Below are positions 1 to 7,755 of a stretch of 64,000 bases of DNA, in pieces; the stretch's first letter is position 1, and every line of letters starts with the position of its first letter. The notes beneath the pieces were generated by a model. That model was not told the origin of the DNA. It did no database searches and saw only the letters and a list, made by a program, of their open reading frames with translations. Made by a program: the position numbers and the translations under genes. Source of the stretch: CADEED01 sp020442965 (GTDB lineage: Bacteria > Pseudomonadota > Gammaproteobacteria > Steroidobacterales > Steroidobacteraceae); contig JAWLAH010000002.1 of assembly GCA_041395525.1 (NCBI GenBank), positions 1-64,000 of the forward strand, written 5' to 3'.

Positions 1-14
1 AGCTTGCGGGCGCA

Positions 15-1352
15 TCACTGCACGAACTTGTTGGCTTCCGTCGCGTTGGCGCCGGTATTGCCCGTGGTGTCGAACGCTGCGACTGTGAAGTAGTAGGTTT
101 GTCCGGCTGCAAGTCCCTGAACGAGATAGTTACCTATGTTCGGGTCATTGATACGGATCGAGGACGAATAGTTCCCCGACGAAGTACCGTAGCGGACATA
201 AAAGCCGGCCAGGTCCGTGAGTGGCGTACCGTCGGCGTTGATCGTAGGAGTAACCCATGACAAGGTCACGCTACGGGTCGGTTGCTGCTCTGGATTCGAC
301 GCCACGATCGTAACGGCGGTCGAGGCTGTGCTCGAGCCTCCCGGTCCGGTGCAGGTCAGTGTGAAGATGCTCTTCGGCGCTGTTAGCCGACCGGTGTTGG
401 CGCTGCCCGTCGTCGGGCGGACACCGCCCCACCACGTACCGCCAGCAACACAACTAGTGGCGTTCGTCGAAGACCAGGTGAGTATCGAGCTGTCGCCAAA
501 TCGGATGTTACTCGGGCTCGCGGCGAGCGTGATCGCTGGTAGTTGGCCTGGTGGAGCTGGCGGGGGTGTTGGTGGTGTCGGTACTGGCGGCTGCGGCTGT
601 GGCGGCGGCGGCGGCGCTGGCGCTGGCGGCGGCGTGGTTGATCCGCCGAACGTGACAGTCGTGGATACCGTCGTGGAGCCGCCCGGTCCGGAGCAGGTTA
701 GCAGGAATTGACTGTTCTGCTCCGTGAGACGTCCCGTGTTTGCGCTACCCGATGTGTGGCGGATGCCCCCCCACCAGGTACCGCCGGCAACGCAGGAGGA
801 GGCATTGATCGAGGACCAGGTGAGCGTCGTGCTTTCGCCAAAGCGAATGACGCTAGGGCTGGCATAAAACGAGATCGTGGGGCGTGCCTTGCCGGGCGGT
901 GGCGTTGGCGTTGGGGTTGGGGTTGGGGTTGGCGGTTGATTGGTGGCTTGTCCGATGGTCACAGTGGTCGACGTGGTTTTGGAGCCGCCCGGTCCCGAGC
1001 ATGTCAAGGTGAACACACTCTGCTGAGCAGTCAGTCGACCCGTATTGGCGGTGCCGCTAGTTGGGCGGATACCACCCCACCAGGTGCCACCCGCGAGGCA
1101 CGACGTTGCGTTCGTCGATGACCAATTGAGTTGGGCGCTGCCGCCATAACTTATCAACTGCGGTGTCGCCGAAAGCGAGATGCTCGGCGCCGCAATTGCG
1201 TTAGTGGACCGATTGTCGGCGAGTGACTTGTTACTCGACAGCGCAATCGCTACAGCGAGCACTGTTCCAAACAGGATCTTTCGATACGTAATCGTGTAAA
1301 TCGCGAGCGCCGCAGTAGCTTGAGTCATAATTGATTTGGTCCAACGTCCCAT
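15..1352 (-). CDS. Secreted protein with three Ig-like repeats and a C-terminal fibronectin type III domain
   Basis: A 445-residue protein of unknown function, probably exported. Residues about 23-45 form a hydrophobic signal segment ending near SLAD. Three near-identical Ig-like units follow (about 55-133, 158-236, 271-350), each with the core AGGTWWGG, then NTGRLT and a GPGGS strand turn, and two cysteines per unit that could form a disulfide. Proline/threonine-rich linkers separate them (PT repeats at about 140-152, PPAP-type at 240-270). The last 85 residues (about 360-445) look like an Fn3 domain. Such modules usually mediate surface or polysaccharide binding, but no catalytic domain is attached here. 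An internal ATG at 1328 is an alternative start; neither start has a good ribosome binding site. The gene stands alone, with about 210 bp of non-coding DNA (1353-1565) upstream in which I see no clear promoter. Confidence 0.8.
   Translation of the reverse strand: MGRWTKSIMTQATAALAIYTITYRKILFGTVLAVAIALSSNKSLADNRSTNAIAAPSISLSATPQLISYGGSAQLNWSSTNATSCLAGGTWWGGIRPTSGTANTGRLTAQQSVFTLTCSGPGGSKTTSTTVTIGQATNQPPTPTPTPTPTPPPGKARPTISFYASPSVIRFGESTTLTWSSINASSCVAGGTWWGGIRHTSGSANTGRLTEQNSQFLLTCSGPGGSTTVSTTVTFGGSTTPPPAPAPPPPPQPQPPVPTPPTPPPAPPGQLPAITLAASPSNIRFGDSSILTWSSTNATSCVAGGTWWGGVRPTTGSANTGRLTAPKSIFTLTCTGPGGSSTASTAVTIVASNPEQQPTRSVTLSWVTPTINADGTPLTDLAGFYVRYGTSSGNYSSSIRINDPNIGNYLVQGLAAGQTYYFTVAAFDTTGNTGANATEANKFVQ
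303..1190 (-). repeat. Three tandem copies of an Ig-domain coding unit
   Basis: Copies lie at about 303-542, 645-881 and 954-1190. They are similar at DNA as well as protein level, for example around the codons for AGGTWWGG and GPGGS. They are separated by proline-rich linkers of different length and composition. This suggests duplication within the gene, and the copies could recombine to change repeat number. Confidence 0.8.
901..936 (+). repeat. GGGGTT-type simple repeat (Pro-Thr linker on the other strand)
   Basis: The plus strand carries successive GGCGTT and GGGGTT units, with GGGG runs at 913-916, 919-922 and 925-928 followed by GG at 931. On the coding (minus) strand this reads as Pro-Thr repeats joining Ig units 1 and 2. 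It is a slippage-prone tract with G-quadruplex potential. Confidence 0.7.
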
Positions 1353-1565
1353 GATGGTGAATCGCTAACGAGCGTGGCGGTCCACCGTGCCGAACACGTG
1401 TGTGACATACAGCGACTTAAGTGTCGCGCGACCCGCTCCGAAACGTGAGATTGCCGAACGGCGGGGACTGTGTCGAACTGTCGTCGCGCGCCGACGGTCG
1501 ACACCAAGTTGTTAGCGTCGCTACGATGAATACTGTCGGCGATAACCGACGACTCTGGCGCTTGC

Positions 1566-2306
1566 CTAGGTCGGATTCACGGCCGGGCCATCGCCCGCCA
1601 TCCGTAGTGTGCGATTGCGCGCAGTTTCGGCAATCGATTCTTCGACGAAGAAACGTCGCACCTTCATCGCGTGCTGCAGGCGGCCGCGCCGCACAAAAGC
1701 CTGATAGAGAAAATCCTTCATCACTTCGAGCAAAACCGCGGCTTGGTAGTTGTTGAATATCGGGAATGCAGCGCCGAGCTCGAGATCGGCTGCGGAAATA
1801 ATGCGAGCAACTAGACCGAAAGTGCTCGCGTCCATATTGACGAAATCACGAATGTCGTTGACCTGATCGAACAATCGCAGTTTCTGCGACTCTCCCAGAT
1901 CGTCAAAAGTTGCGAGCGCCGTGCGCCGACACATCGAAGCAAATGCGTCATGCAGTCCATGCGAGTAACAACCTAGTGCTTCGCGAAACAGGTTACCGAT
2001 ATGCTCGGGTATGTAGGTAAAGACAAATCGTTCTGTCGGACGCTCGATCTCCGTGTACTGCGGGCCGAGTTCGATCCGCAGATCTCCCAGCGCTTTGACC
2101 GGGTAACGGAGGAAGACCGGTGAGCTGCAGGAATGACAGCGCAAAACAACCCCGACGTGGCGCAACTTGTATTGTGCAACGTCGGCAAAAGCCGGTGCCG
2201 CCGCGACCGACATGCTGCTATAGGCCAAACAGTGTGGGCAAGTGAGCGACAGCTCGGGTCCGTCGTCGAGGTGCAGAACACTGGAACTGTCTATGTAGTT
2301 CGCCAT
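1566..2306 (-). CDS. DUF4145-like protein with N-terminal zinc ribbon
   Basis: A 246-residue soluble protein of unknown function. Two CxxC pairs (C23/C26 and C57/C60) form a probable zinc ribbon. The C-terminal half (about 105-225) is helical and contains a GLHDAFASMCRR segment like the conserved helix of DUF4145 proteins. Members of that family often occur next to or fused to restriction and other defence genes, but no such gene is visible here. It starts with ATG at 2306 and lies 122 bp after folE on the same strand. Its 3' end faces the start side of the Ig-repeat gene. Family assignment is by pattern recognition and is moderately certain; function is not known. Confidence 0.7.
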   Translation of the reverse strand: MANYIDSSSVLHLDDGPELSLTCPHCLAYSSMSVAAAPAFADVAQYKLRHVGVVLRCHSCSSPVFLRYPVKALGDLRIELGPQYTEIERPTERFVFTYIPEHIGNLFREALGCYSHGLHDAFASMCRRTALATFDDLGESQKLRLFDQVNDIRDFVNMDASTFGLVARIISAADLELGAAFPIFNNYQAAVLLEVMKDFLYQAFVRRGRLQHAMKVRRFFVEESIAETARNRTLRMAGDGPAVNPT

Positions 2307-2386
2307 GGCTTAGCGCCAAGTGTACGCCGTGGACGCGTCATTGTTGAACTACCGGCGCGGCTTCACATAACGTAGCGTCATTGCGG

Positions 2387-2417
2387 CGCCGCCAAGCATC
2401 GATGCTTACAAGCGGCG
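2387..2417. repeat. Inverted repeat between folE and the DUF4145-like gene
   Basis: A perfect 14-bp palindrome, AAGCATCGATGCTT (2394-2407), is flanked by CGCCGC (2387-2392) and GCGGCG (2412-2417), which also pair. It follows the folE stop codon by about 12 bp. There is no T-tract, so it is either an intrinsic-type hairpin without U-run or an operator for the gene starting at 2306. Confidence 0.5.
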
Positions 2418-2428
2418 AGAAATGACAA

Positions 2429-3067
2429 CTATTGTGCGCGCGGCGCGCCGATCATGGAAAGAAACTCGGTACGCGTGCGCGCGTCGTTACGAAACACGCC
2501 GAGCATCGTACTGGTCACCATGGAGACGCGCGTCTTGTGGATCCCGCGGGTCGTCATACACTGATGGCGCGCATCGATCACGACGCCTACGCCGCGCGGC
2601 TTGAGCACATCGTTGATGCAACTGGCGATCTGGGCCGTCAGTTTTTCCTGCACCTGGAAGCGACGCGCATAGCCTTCAACTACTCGCGCCAGCTTACTGA
2701 TACCAACCACCTTGTTTGTGGGCAGATAGCCAACGTGCGCGCGGCCAATGATCGGCGCCATGTGATGTTCACAATGCGATTCAAATTCGATATCGCGCAA
2801 CACAATCAACTCGTCGTAGCCCGCAACTTCTTCGAACGTGCGACGCATGTACGCCGTCGGATCGACTTGGTAGCCGGAGAACCAGTCGCGGTAGGCATTG
2901 ACCACGCGTTTGGGGGTTTCCAGTAGCCCTTCGCGAGACGGATCTTCGCCGGCCCAGAGGAGCAGCGTGCGCACGGCAGATTCGGCGTCGGCGCGTGCAA
3001 CGGAAGGCCGCTTGCTGGCTGGCTGTTTGCGAGCGCTCGAGGTGCGCGTTGGCTTCTTGGTGGCCAT
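2429..3067 (-). CDS. folE: GTP cyclohydrolase I, zinc-dependent type (FolE)
   Basis: Converts GTP to 7,8-dihydroneopterin triphosphate, the first step of folate/pterin synthesis. The 212-residue protein starts at the ATG at 3067 (MATKKPTRTSS), preceded by an AGGGA ribosome binding site; the reading frame stays open upstream but that part is compositionally unlike FolE. Zinc and catalytic residues of the type I family are present: SHCEHHM and HQCMTTRG. The first 25 residues are a Lys/Arg/Ser-rich, probably disordered tail. It lies 61 bp downstream of ettA on the same strand and may share its transcript. A second, zinc-independent enzyme for the same step (folE2) sits at 22754-23575. Confidence 0.95.
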   Translation of the reverse strand: MATKKPTRTSSARKQPASKRPSVARADAESAVRTLLLWAGEDPSREGLLETPKRVVNAYRDWFSGYQVDPTAYMRRTFEEVAGYDELIVLRDIEFESHCEHHMAPIIGRAHVGYLPTNKVVGISKLARVVEGYARRFQVQEKLTAQIASCINDVLKPRGVGVVIDARHQCMTTRGIHKTRVSMVTSTMLGVFRNDARTRTEFLSMIGAPRAQ

Positions 3068-3128
3068 GGGGTCCCTGACGGTGACGATCTCAAGCCTACG
3101 GTGCCGCTTTCCGCGCTTGCTTGCAAGT

Positions 3129-4802
3129 CTAACGCGTGAGCGGCTTGTACTGGATACGGTGTGGTTGTGCCGCATCCTCGCCTTTGCGACGCTGCAGATC
3201 TTGCATATATTCCTGAAAGTTGCCTTCGAACCAGACCACTTCCGAGTTGCCTTCGAACGCCAGGATGTGGCTCGCCACGCGATCCAGAAACCAACGATCA
3301 TGTGAGATCACTACGGCGCATCCAGGGAACGTCAGCAGGGCTTCTTCCAGCGCGCGTAAGGTTTCGACATCCAGATCGTTGGTCGGCTCATCGAGCAGCA
3401 GCACGTTGCCGCCCGACTGCAAGACTTTCGCGAGGTGTACGCGGTTGCGCTCGCCACCCGAGAGATCGCCGATCAGTTGCTGTTGCTGCGTTCCCTTGAA
3501 ATTGAAGCGCCCAACGTAGCCGCGCGACGGTGTCTCGTAGCTACCTACCTTGATGACATCGAGACCAGCCGAGATCTCGGCCCAGACCGACTTTTTGTCG
3601 TCGAGCGCCTGGCGTGACTGATCGACGTAAGCAAGCTTCACGCTCGGGCCGATCTCGATCTGGCCACTGTCGGCTTGCTCCGCACCTGTTAGCATGCGAA
3701 ACAAGGTGGTCTTGCCGGCGCCATTTGGGCCGATGATTCCCACGATACCGCCGCGCGGCAGACTGAAATCCAAGTCATCTATCAGCAAGCGCTCGCCGTA
3801 GGCTTTGCGCAATTGGCTCACCTTGATTACGACGTCGCCGAGTCGCTCGCCGGGCGGAATGTAGATTTCGTTAGTCTCATTGCGTTCCTGGAATTCCTTG
3901 GACGCCAGCTCTTCGTAGCGCGCAATACGCGCTTTGCTCTTGGCCTGACGTGCCTTGGGATTCTGCCGCACCCATTCGAGCTCGTGTTCCAGGGTCTTGC
4001 GCAGTGAGCTCTGCTCCTTCTCTTCCTGGGCAAGCCGCCGCTCCTTCTGTTCGAGCCAGGAGGAGTAGTTACCTTTCCACGGAATTCCGTGGCCACGATC
4101 CAGCTCAAGAATCCACTCGGCCACATTGTCGAGGAAATAGCGATCGTGAGTGACGGCGATGACGGTTGACGGATACCGCTCGAGATACTTCTCGAGCCAG
4201 GCGATTGATTCTGCGTCCAGGTGGTTAGTGGGCTCGTCGAGAAGCAAGATATCCGGCGCCGAGAGCAGCAGCCGACAGAGCGCAACACGGCGTTTCTCGC
4301 CACCCGACAGCGGACCGATCTTGGCCTCCCACGGCGGCAGGCGTAGCGCGTCAGCGGCGATTTCAAGTGTGCGTTCGACCTCCCAGCCACTCGCCGCATC
4401 GATCGCATCCTGAAGCTGCGCTTGCTCTGCGAGCAACTTGTTCATGTCGTCGTCCGACATCGGTTCGGCGAACAGTTCGCTGATTTCGTTGAATCGGGCG
4501 AGCTGGCCGAACACACCGCCCAAGCCTTCCATGACGACGCCGCGCACGTCCTTCGACGCGTCGAGTTCTGGTTCTTGTGGTAGGTAGCCAATCTTGATGC
4601 CAGGCTGCGGCCGCGCCTCGCCGTCGAAGCTCGTGTCGATGCCAGCCATGATCTTGAGCAAACTAGACTTGCCCGAGCCGTTGAGTCCGAGCACACCGAT
4701 CTTGGCGCCGGGGTAGAACGACAAGGAGATGTCGCGCAGGATCACGCGCTTGGGCGGTACCACCTTGCCCACACGATTCATCGTGTAAATGTACTGCGCC
4801 AT
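3129..4802 (-). CDS. ettA: Energy-dependent translational throttle protein EttA (ABC-F ATPase)
   Basis: An ABC-F ATPase that binds the ribosomal E site and gates entry into elongation according to ATP/ADP. It has 557 residues, close to the E. coli length. Two ABC cassettes are complete: Walker A GLNGSGKSS and GPNGAGKTT, signatures LSGGEKRRV and LSGGERNRV, and Walker B motifs ending in DEPTNHLDA and DEPTNDLDV. The linker between them is the P-site tRNA-interacting region. There are no membrane segments. I chose the ATG at 4802 (MAQYIYTMNRVGK), which matches the family N-terminus, rather than one four codons earlier. It is divergent from the deacetylase gene, with about 110 bp between them. Confidence 0.95.
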   Translation of the reverse strand: MAQYIYTMNRVGKVVPPKRVILRDISLSFYPGAKIGVLGLNGSGKSSLLKIMAGIDTSFDGEARPQPGIKIGYLPQEPELDASKDVRGVVMEGLGGVFGQLARFNEISELFAEPMSDDDMNKLLAEQAQLQDAIDAASGWEVERTLEIAADALRLPPWEAKIGPLSGGEKRRVALCRLLLSAPDILLLDEPTNHLDAESIAWLEKYLERYPSTVIAVTHDRYFLDNVAEWILELDRGHGIPWKGNYSSWLEQKERRLAQEEKEQSSLRKTLEHELEWVRQNPKARQAKSKARIARYEELASKEFQERNETNEIYIPPGERLGDVVIKVSQLRKAYGERLLIDDLDFSLPRGGIVGIIGPNGAGKTTLFRMLTGAEQADSGQIEIGPSVKLAYVDQSRQALDDKKSVWAEISAGLDVIKVGSYETPSRGYVGRFNFKGTQQQQLIGDLSGGERNRVHLAKVLQSGGNVLLLDEPTNDLDVETLRALEEALLTFPGCAVVISHDRWFLDRVASHILAFEGNSEVVWFEGNFQEYMQDLQRRKGEDAAQPHRIQYKPLTR

Positions 4803-4912
4803 CGTGCGTCTCACTTCGTGTCATTCGATTGCAAAGAGCCGTGGATTCTAGGAAATCCCGCGGTACTTGGCGATGCCCGCGATAGTTTATTCGCTTGTGT
4901 TACGCTCGCGCC

Positions 4913-5878
4913 GTGCCTGAATACGACGCAAACGTGCTGGTGGTCGCCGGCGAGCGCGCCTCGCGTTACGGCTTCGGTGATGGTCACCCGTTTGGGCCCG
5001 ACCGGCATGCGGCTTTCATGCGTGAATTCGTGGCACGCAAGCTCGATCGTCAAGTGCGCGTGGTCGATGCGCGAGCGGCAACGCGTGCCGAACTGGAAAC
5101 GTTTCACACGCCTGACTACCTTGATATGGTGCGCGAGCGATCGCAGTCCGGTCAGGGCTATCTCGATGCGGGTGATACACCTGCGTGGCGCGGCGTTTAT
5201 GAAGCAGCGGCGGACGTCGTCGGTGGCGCCTTGCTCGCAATGGACGCCATCATGGCTGGCGAAGCGCGGCGTGCGTTCGTGCCGATAGCAGGGCTGCATC
5301 ACGCGGCGCGCGACGCTGCGGCCGGATTTTGCGTCTTCAACGACTGTGGCGTCGTGATCGAGCAGTTGAAGCGCGAATATGGCCTGCAGCGCATCGGCTA
5401 TGTTGACAGCGATGCACACCACGGCGACGGTGTCTACTACGGTTTTGAAAGTGATGCAGCGGTGGTATTTGCGGACATTCACGAGGATGGTCGTGTCCTC
5501 TATCCGGGCACCGGTGCCGAAACGGAAATTGGGCTGGGCGAAGCGCGGGGGACCAAGCTGAACATTCCGCTGCCACCTGAGGCTGACGACTCGGCTTTCG
5601 ATGCGGTCTGGCCGCGCGTACTTGCGCATCTACGCAAGTTCGAGCCCGAATTTATCTTGCTACAATGTGGTGCCGACAGCATCGCAGGCGATCCAATCAC
5701 GCATTTGCGCTATACGCCGGACGTGCATCGGCGCGCGGCGGCCGATCTCGTGTCCCTGGCCGAAGCGTTCGGGCATGGCCGCGTGTTGGCCACCGGCGGC
5801 GGCGGCTACAACCGCATCAACCTGGCGCTCGCCTGGAATGGCGTCGTGGAGAGTCTATTGAGCGTGCCGTCGAGGTGA
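4913..5878 (+). CDS. Histone deacetylase-fold (class II/AcuC-like) deacetylase
   Basis: A zinc hydrolase of the arginase/deacetylase fold; bacterial relatives act on acetylated polyamines, acetylated lysines or other amides, and the substrate here cannot be told from sequence. Family motifs are present: GLHHAARDAAAGFC (catalytic His pair), DSDAHHGDG (zinc Asp/His), GADSIAGDP (second zinc Asp) and ATGGGGYN (catalytic Tyr). The 321-residue form starts at GTG 4913 (VPEYDANVL); a TTG at 4895 would add six residues. Neither has an obvious ribosome binding site. It is divergent from ettA and ends about 60 bp before glyA, so it may be a separate unit. Confidence 0.85.
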   Translation: MPEYDANVLVVAGERASRYGFGDGHPFGPDRHAAFMREFVARKLDRQVRVVDARAATRAELETFHTPDYLDMVRERSQSGQGYLDAGDTPAWRGVYEAAADVVGGALLAMDAIMAGEARRAFVPIAGLHHAARDAAAGFCVFNDCGVVIEQLKREYGLQRIGYVDSDAHHGDGVYYGFESDAAVVFADIHEDGRVLYPGTGAETEIGLGEARGTKLNIPLPPEADDSAFDAVWPRVLAHLRKFEPEFILLQCGADSIAGDPITHLRYTPDVHRRAAADLVSLAEAFGHGRVLATGGGGYNRINLALAWNGVVESLLSVPSR

Positions 5879-5938
5879 GAGCGCCGGAAATTCGGTACAC
5901 TTTGCGGCCCGCTCCCGCACTGCTATAGGTATTTCGGC

Positions 5939-7195
5939 ATGTTCCGTACTGCGATGACGATCGATGGATTCGACCCCGAGCTCAAGGCGGCGATCGACGC
6001 CGAACGGCAGCGTCAGGAAGATCACATCGAGCTCATCGCCTCCGAGAACTACGCCAGTCCGCGTGTGCTCGAGGCGCAAGGCACCGTGCTCACTAACAAG
6101 TATGCCGAGGGGTATCCGGGCAAGCGTTACTACGGTGGTTGCGAGTGTGTCGATATTGCTGAACAGCTCGCGATCGATCGCGCCAAGCAGTTGTTTGGCG
6201 CAGCCTATGCCAATGTACAACCACACTCGGGGTCGCAAGCCAATGCGGCCGTGTATCTAGCATTGCTGCAGCCGGGTGACACGCTGCTGGGAATGAGCCT
6301 CGATCATGGCGGACACCTTACGCATGGTGCCAAGGTGAATTTCTCCGGCAAACTGTTCCGCGCCGTCCAGTACGGCATACGGGCCGACAATGGCGAGATC
6401 GATTACGACGCGCTCGAAGTGCAGGCCGTGACCGAGAAGCCCAAGGTGATCGTTGCGGGCTTCTCCGCTTATTCTCGCACGCTTGATTTTCCGCGCTTTC
6501 GTGCGATCGCCGACAAAGTCGGCGCCTATCTGATGGTCGACATGGCCCACGTGGCCGGCTTGGTGGCGGCGGGCGTTTCGCCAACGCCGATCCCCTACGC
6601 GGACGTTGTAACGACCACGACTCACAAGACGCTGCGCGGCCCGCGCGGTGGGCTGATTCTCGCGCGCGAGAACGAGGCGCTGACAAAGAAGTTCAATTCG
6701 CTGGTCTTCCCGGGCACGCAGGGCGGCCCCCTCATGCATGTCATCGCGGCCAAAGCGGTGGCATTTCTCGAAGCGCTGCAACCGGATTTCAGGGATTATC
6801 AACGTCAGGTTGTTAGCAACGCGCAGGCGATGTGCGCACAGCTCATCAGGCGTGGCTATCGGATTGTCTCGGGCGGCACGGACAATCACCTGTTCCTGCT
6901 CGACCTCGCTGATCGCGAGATTACCGGCAAGGAGGCCGACGCGGCCCTCGGTCGTGCGCACATCACGGTCAACAAGAACGCCGTTCCTAACGACCCGCGT
7001 CCGCCGTTCGTCACCAGCGGTATCCGCATTGGCTCGCCCGCCGGCACCACTCGCGGTTTCAAGGAGCGCGAGTTCGAACAGATCGCAGATTGGATCGCGG
7101 ACGTGATCGATGCCAACGCCGCAGACGCTGCCATCGATAGAGTGCGCGCTGAGGTGACTCAGCTGTGCCGTCGCTTTCCGGTCTATGGGCCGTAG
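5939..7195 (+). CDS. glyA: Serine hydroxymethyltransferase
   Basis: A PLP enzyme that interconverts serine and glycine and loads C1 units onto tetrahydrofolate. The 418-residue sequence has the substrate-binding ELIASENYAS segment, GYPGKRYYGG and the PLP-lysine motif TTTTHKTLRGPRGG. The ATG at 5939 is preceded by AGGT at a reasonable distance; the ATG at 5954 is an alternative. A weak promoter-like pair, TTGCGG (5902-5907) and TATAGG (5924-5929), lies upstream. It is followed after 20 bp by nrdR, the usual gammaproteobacterial order. It uses the folate pool supplied by FolE and FolC, both also encoded in this window. Confidence 0.96.
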   Translation: MFRTAMTIDGFDPELKAAIDAERQRQEDHIELIASENYASPRVLEAQGTVLTNKYAEGYPGKRYYGGCECVDIAEQLAIDRAKQLFGAAYANVQPHSGSQANAAVYLALLQPGDTLLGMSLDHGGHLTHGAKVNFSGKLFRAVQYGIRADNGEIDYDALEVQAVTEKPKVIVAGFSAYSRTLDFPRFRAIADKVGAYLMVDMAHVAGLVAAGVSPTPIPYADVVTTTTHKTLRGPRGGLILARENEALTKKFNSLVFPGTQGGPLMHVIAAKAVAFLEALQPDFRDYQRQVVSNAQAMCAQLIRRGYRIVSGGTDNHLFLLDLADREITGKEADAALGRAHITVNKNAVPNDPRPPFVTSGIRIGSPAGTTRGFKEREFEQIADWIADVIDANAADAAIDRVRAEVTQLCRRFPVYGP

Positions 7196-7215
7196 CGAGT
7201 TGTCGCGGGCGTGCC

Positions 7216-7755
7216 ATGCACTGTCCCTTCTGCAGTCACGCTGAGACCAAGGTAAACGACTCGCGTCTGGCCGCCGAAGGTACGCAGATTCGGCGACGGC
7301 GCGAATGCCTGGCGTGCGGCGAACGTTTCACGACCTTTGAGACCGCCGAGCTCGTGATGCCGCTCGTCATCAAGAAGGATCGCACGCGGGTTCCTTTCGA
7401 TGAGCACAAGCTGCGCGGCGGCATCGAGAAGTCGCTCGAGAAGCGTCCAGTTAGTCGCGAGGCGATCGAGGATACAGTCAATCACATCGCGCGCAAGCTG
7501 CGGGCTTTGGGCGAGCGTGAAGTGTCCTCGCGTCAGATAGGCGAGCTGGTGATGGAGGAACTGCACGGCATCGATGAGGTCGCGTATGTCCGCTTCGCGT
7601 CCATCTATCGCCAGTTTCAGGACGTCGAAGCGTTTCGGGAGGAGATCGAGCAGCTCGGCCGGCGGCGAGCGGGCTATCCGCGCGGTGATCAGTTGTCGTT
7701 GCTACCGGCCGATGCGAGCGCTGCGCGGCCAACGTCCCGCAAGCCTTCCAAATGA
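7216..7755 (+). CDS. nrdR: Transcriptional repressor NrdR
   Basis: An ATP/dATP-sensing repressor of ribonucleotide reductase genes. The 179-residue protein starts at the ATG at 7216 (MHCPFC). It has the N-terminal four-cysteine zinc ribbon (CPFC near residue 3, CLAC near residue 31) with the basic RRRRE stretch, followed by an ATP-cone domain (about 46-136). The C-terminal tail past residue 150 is variable. Its stop overlaps the ribD start by four bases (ATGA), so nrdR is translationally coupled to the riboflavin genes. I saw no paired NrdR boxes near any gene in the window; none of the ribonucleotide reductase genes is present. Confidence 0.96.
   Translation: MHCPFCSHAETKVNDSRLAAEGTQIRRRRECLACGERFTTFETAELVMPLVIKKDRTRVPFDEHKLRGGIEKSLEKRPVSREAIEDTVNHIARKLRALGEREVSSRQIGELVMEELHGIDEVAYVRFASIYRQFQDVEAFREEIEQLGRRRAGYPRGDQLSLLPADASAARPTSRKPSK

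Noticed and set aside
901..936. CRISPR-like or tandem intergenic repeat
   Set aside because: The repeat is in-frame within a coding gene (Pro-Thr linker) and has no spacers.
708..1121. 137-codon plus-strand frame opposite the Ig-repeat gene
   Set aside because: Antisense shadow produced by the repetitive GC-rich coding strand; glycine/arginine-rich and structureless.
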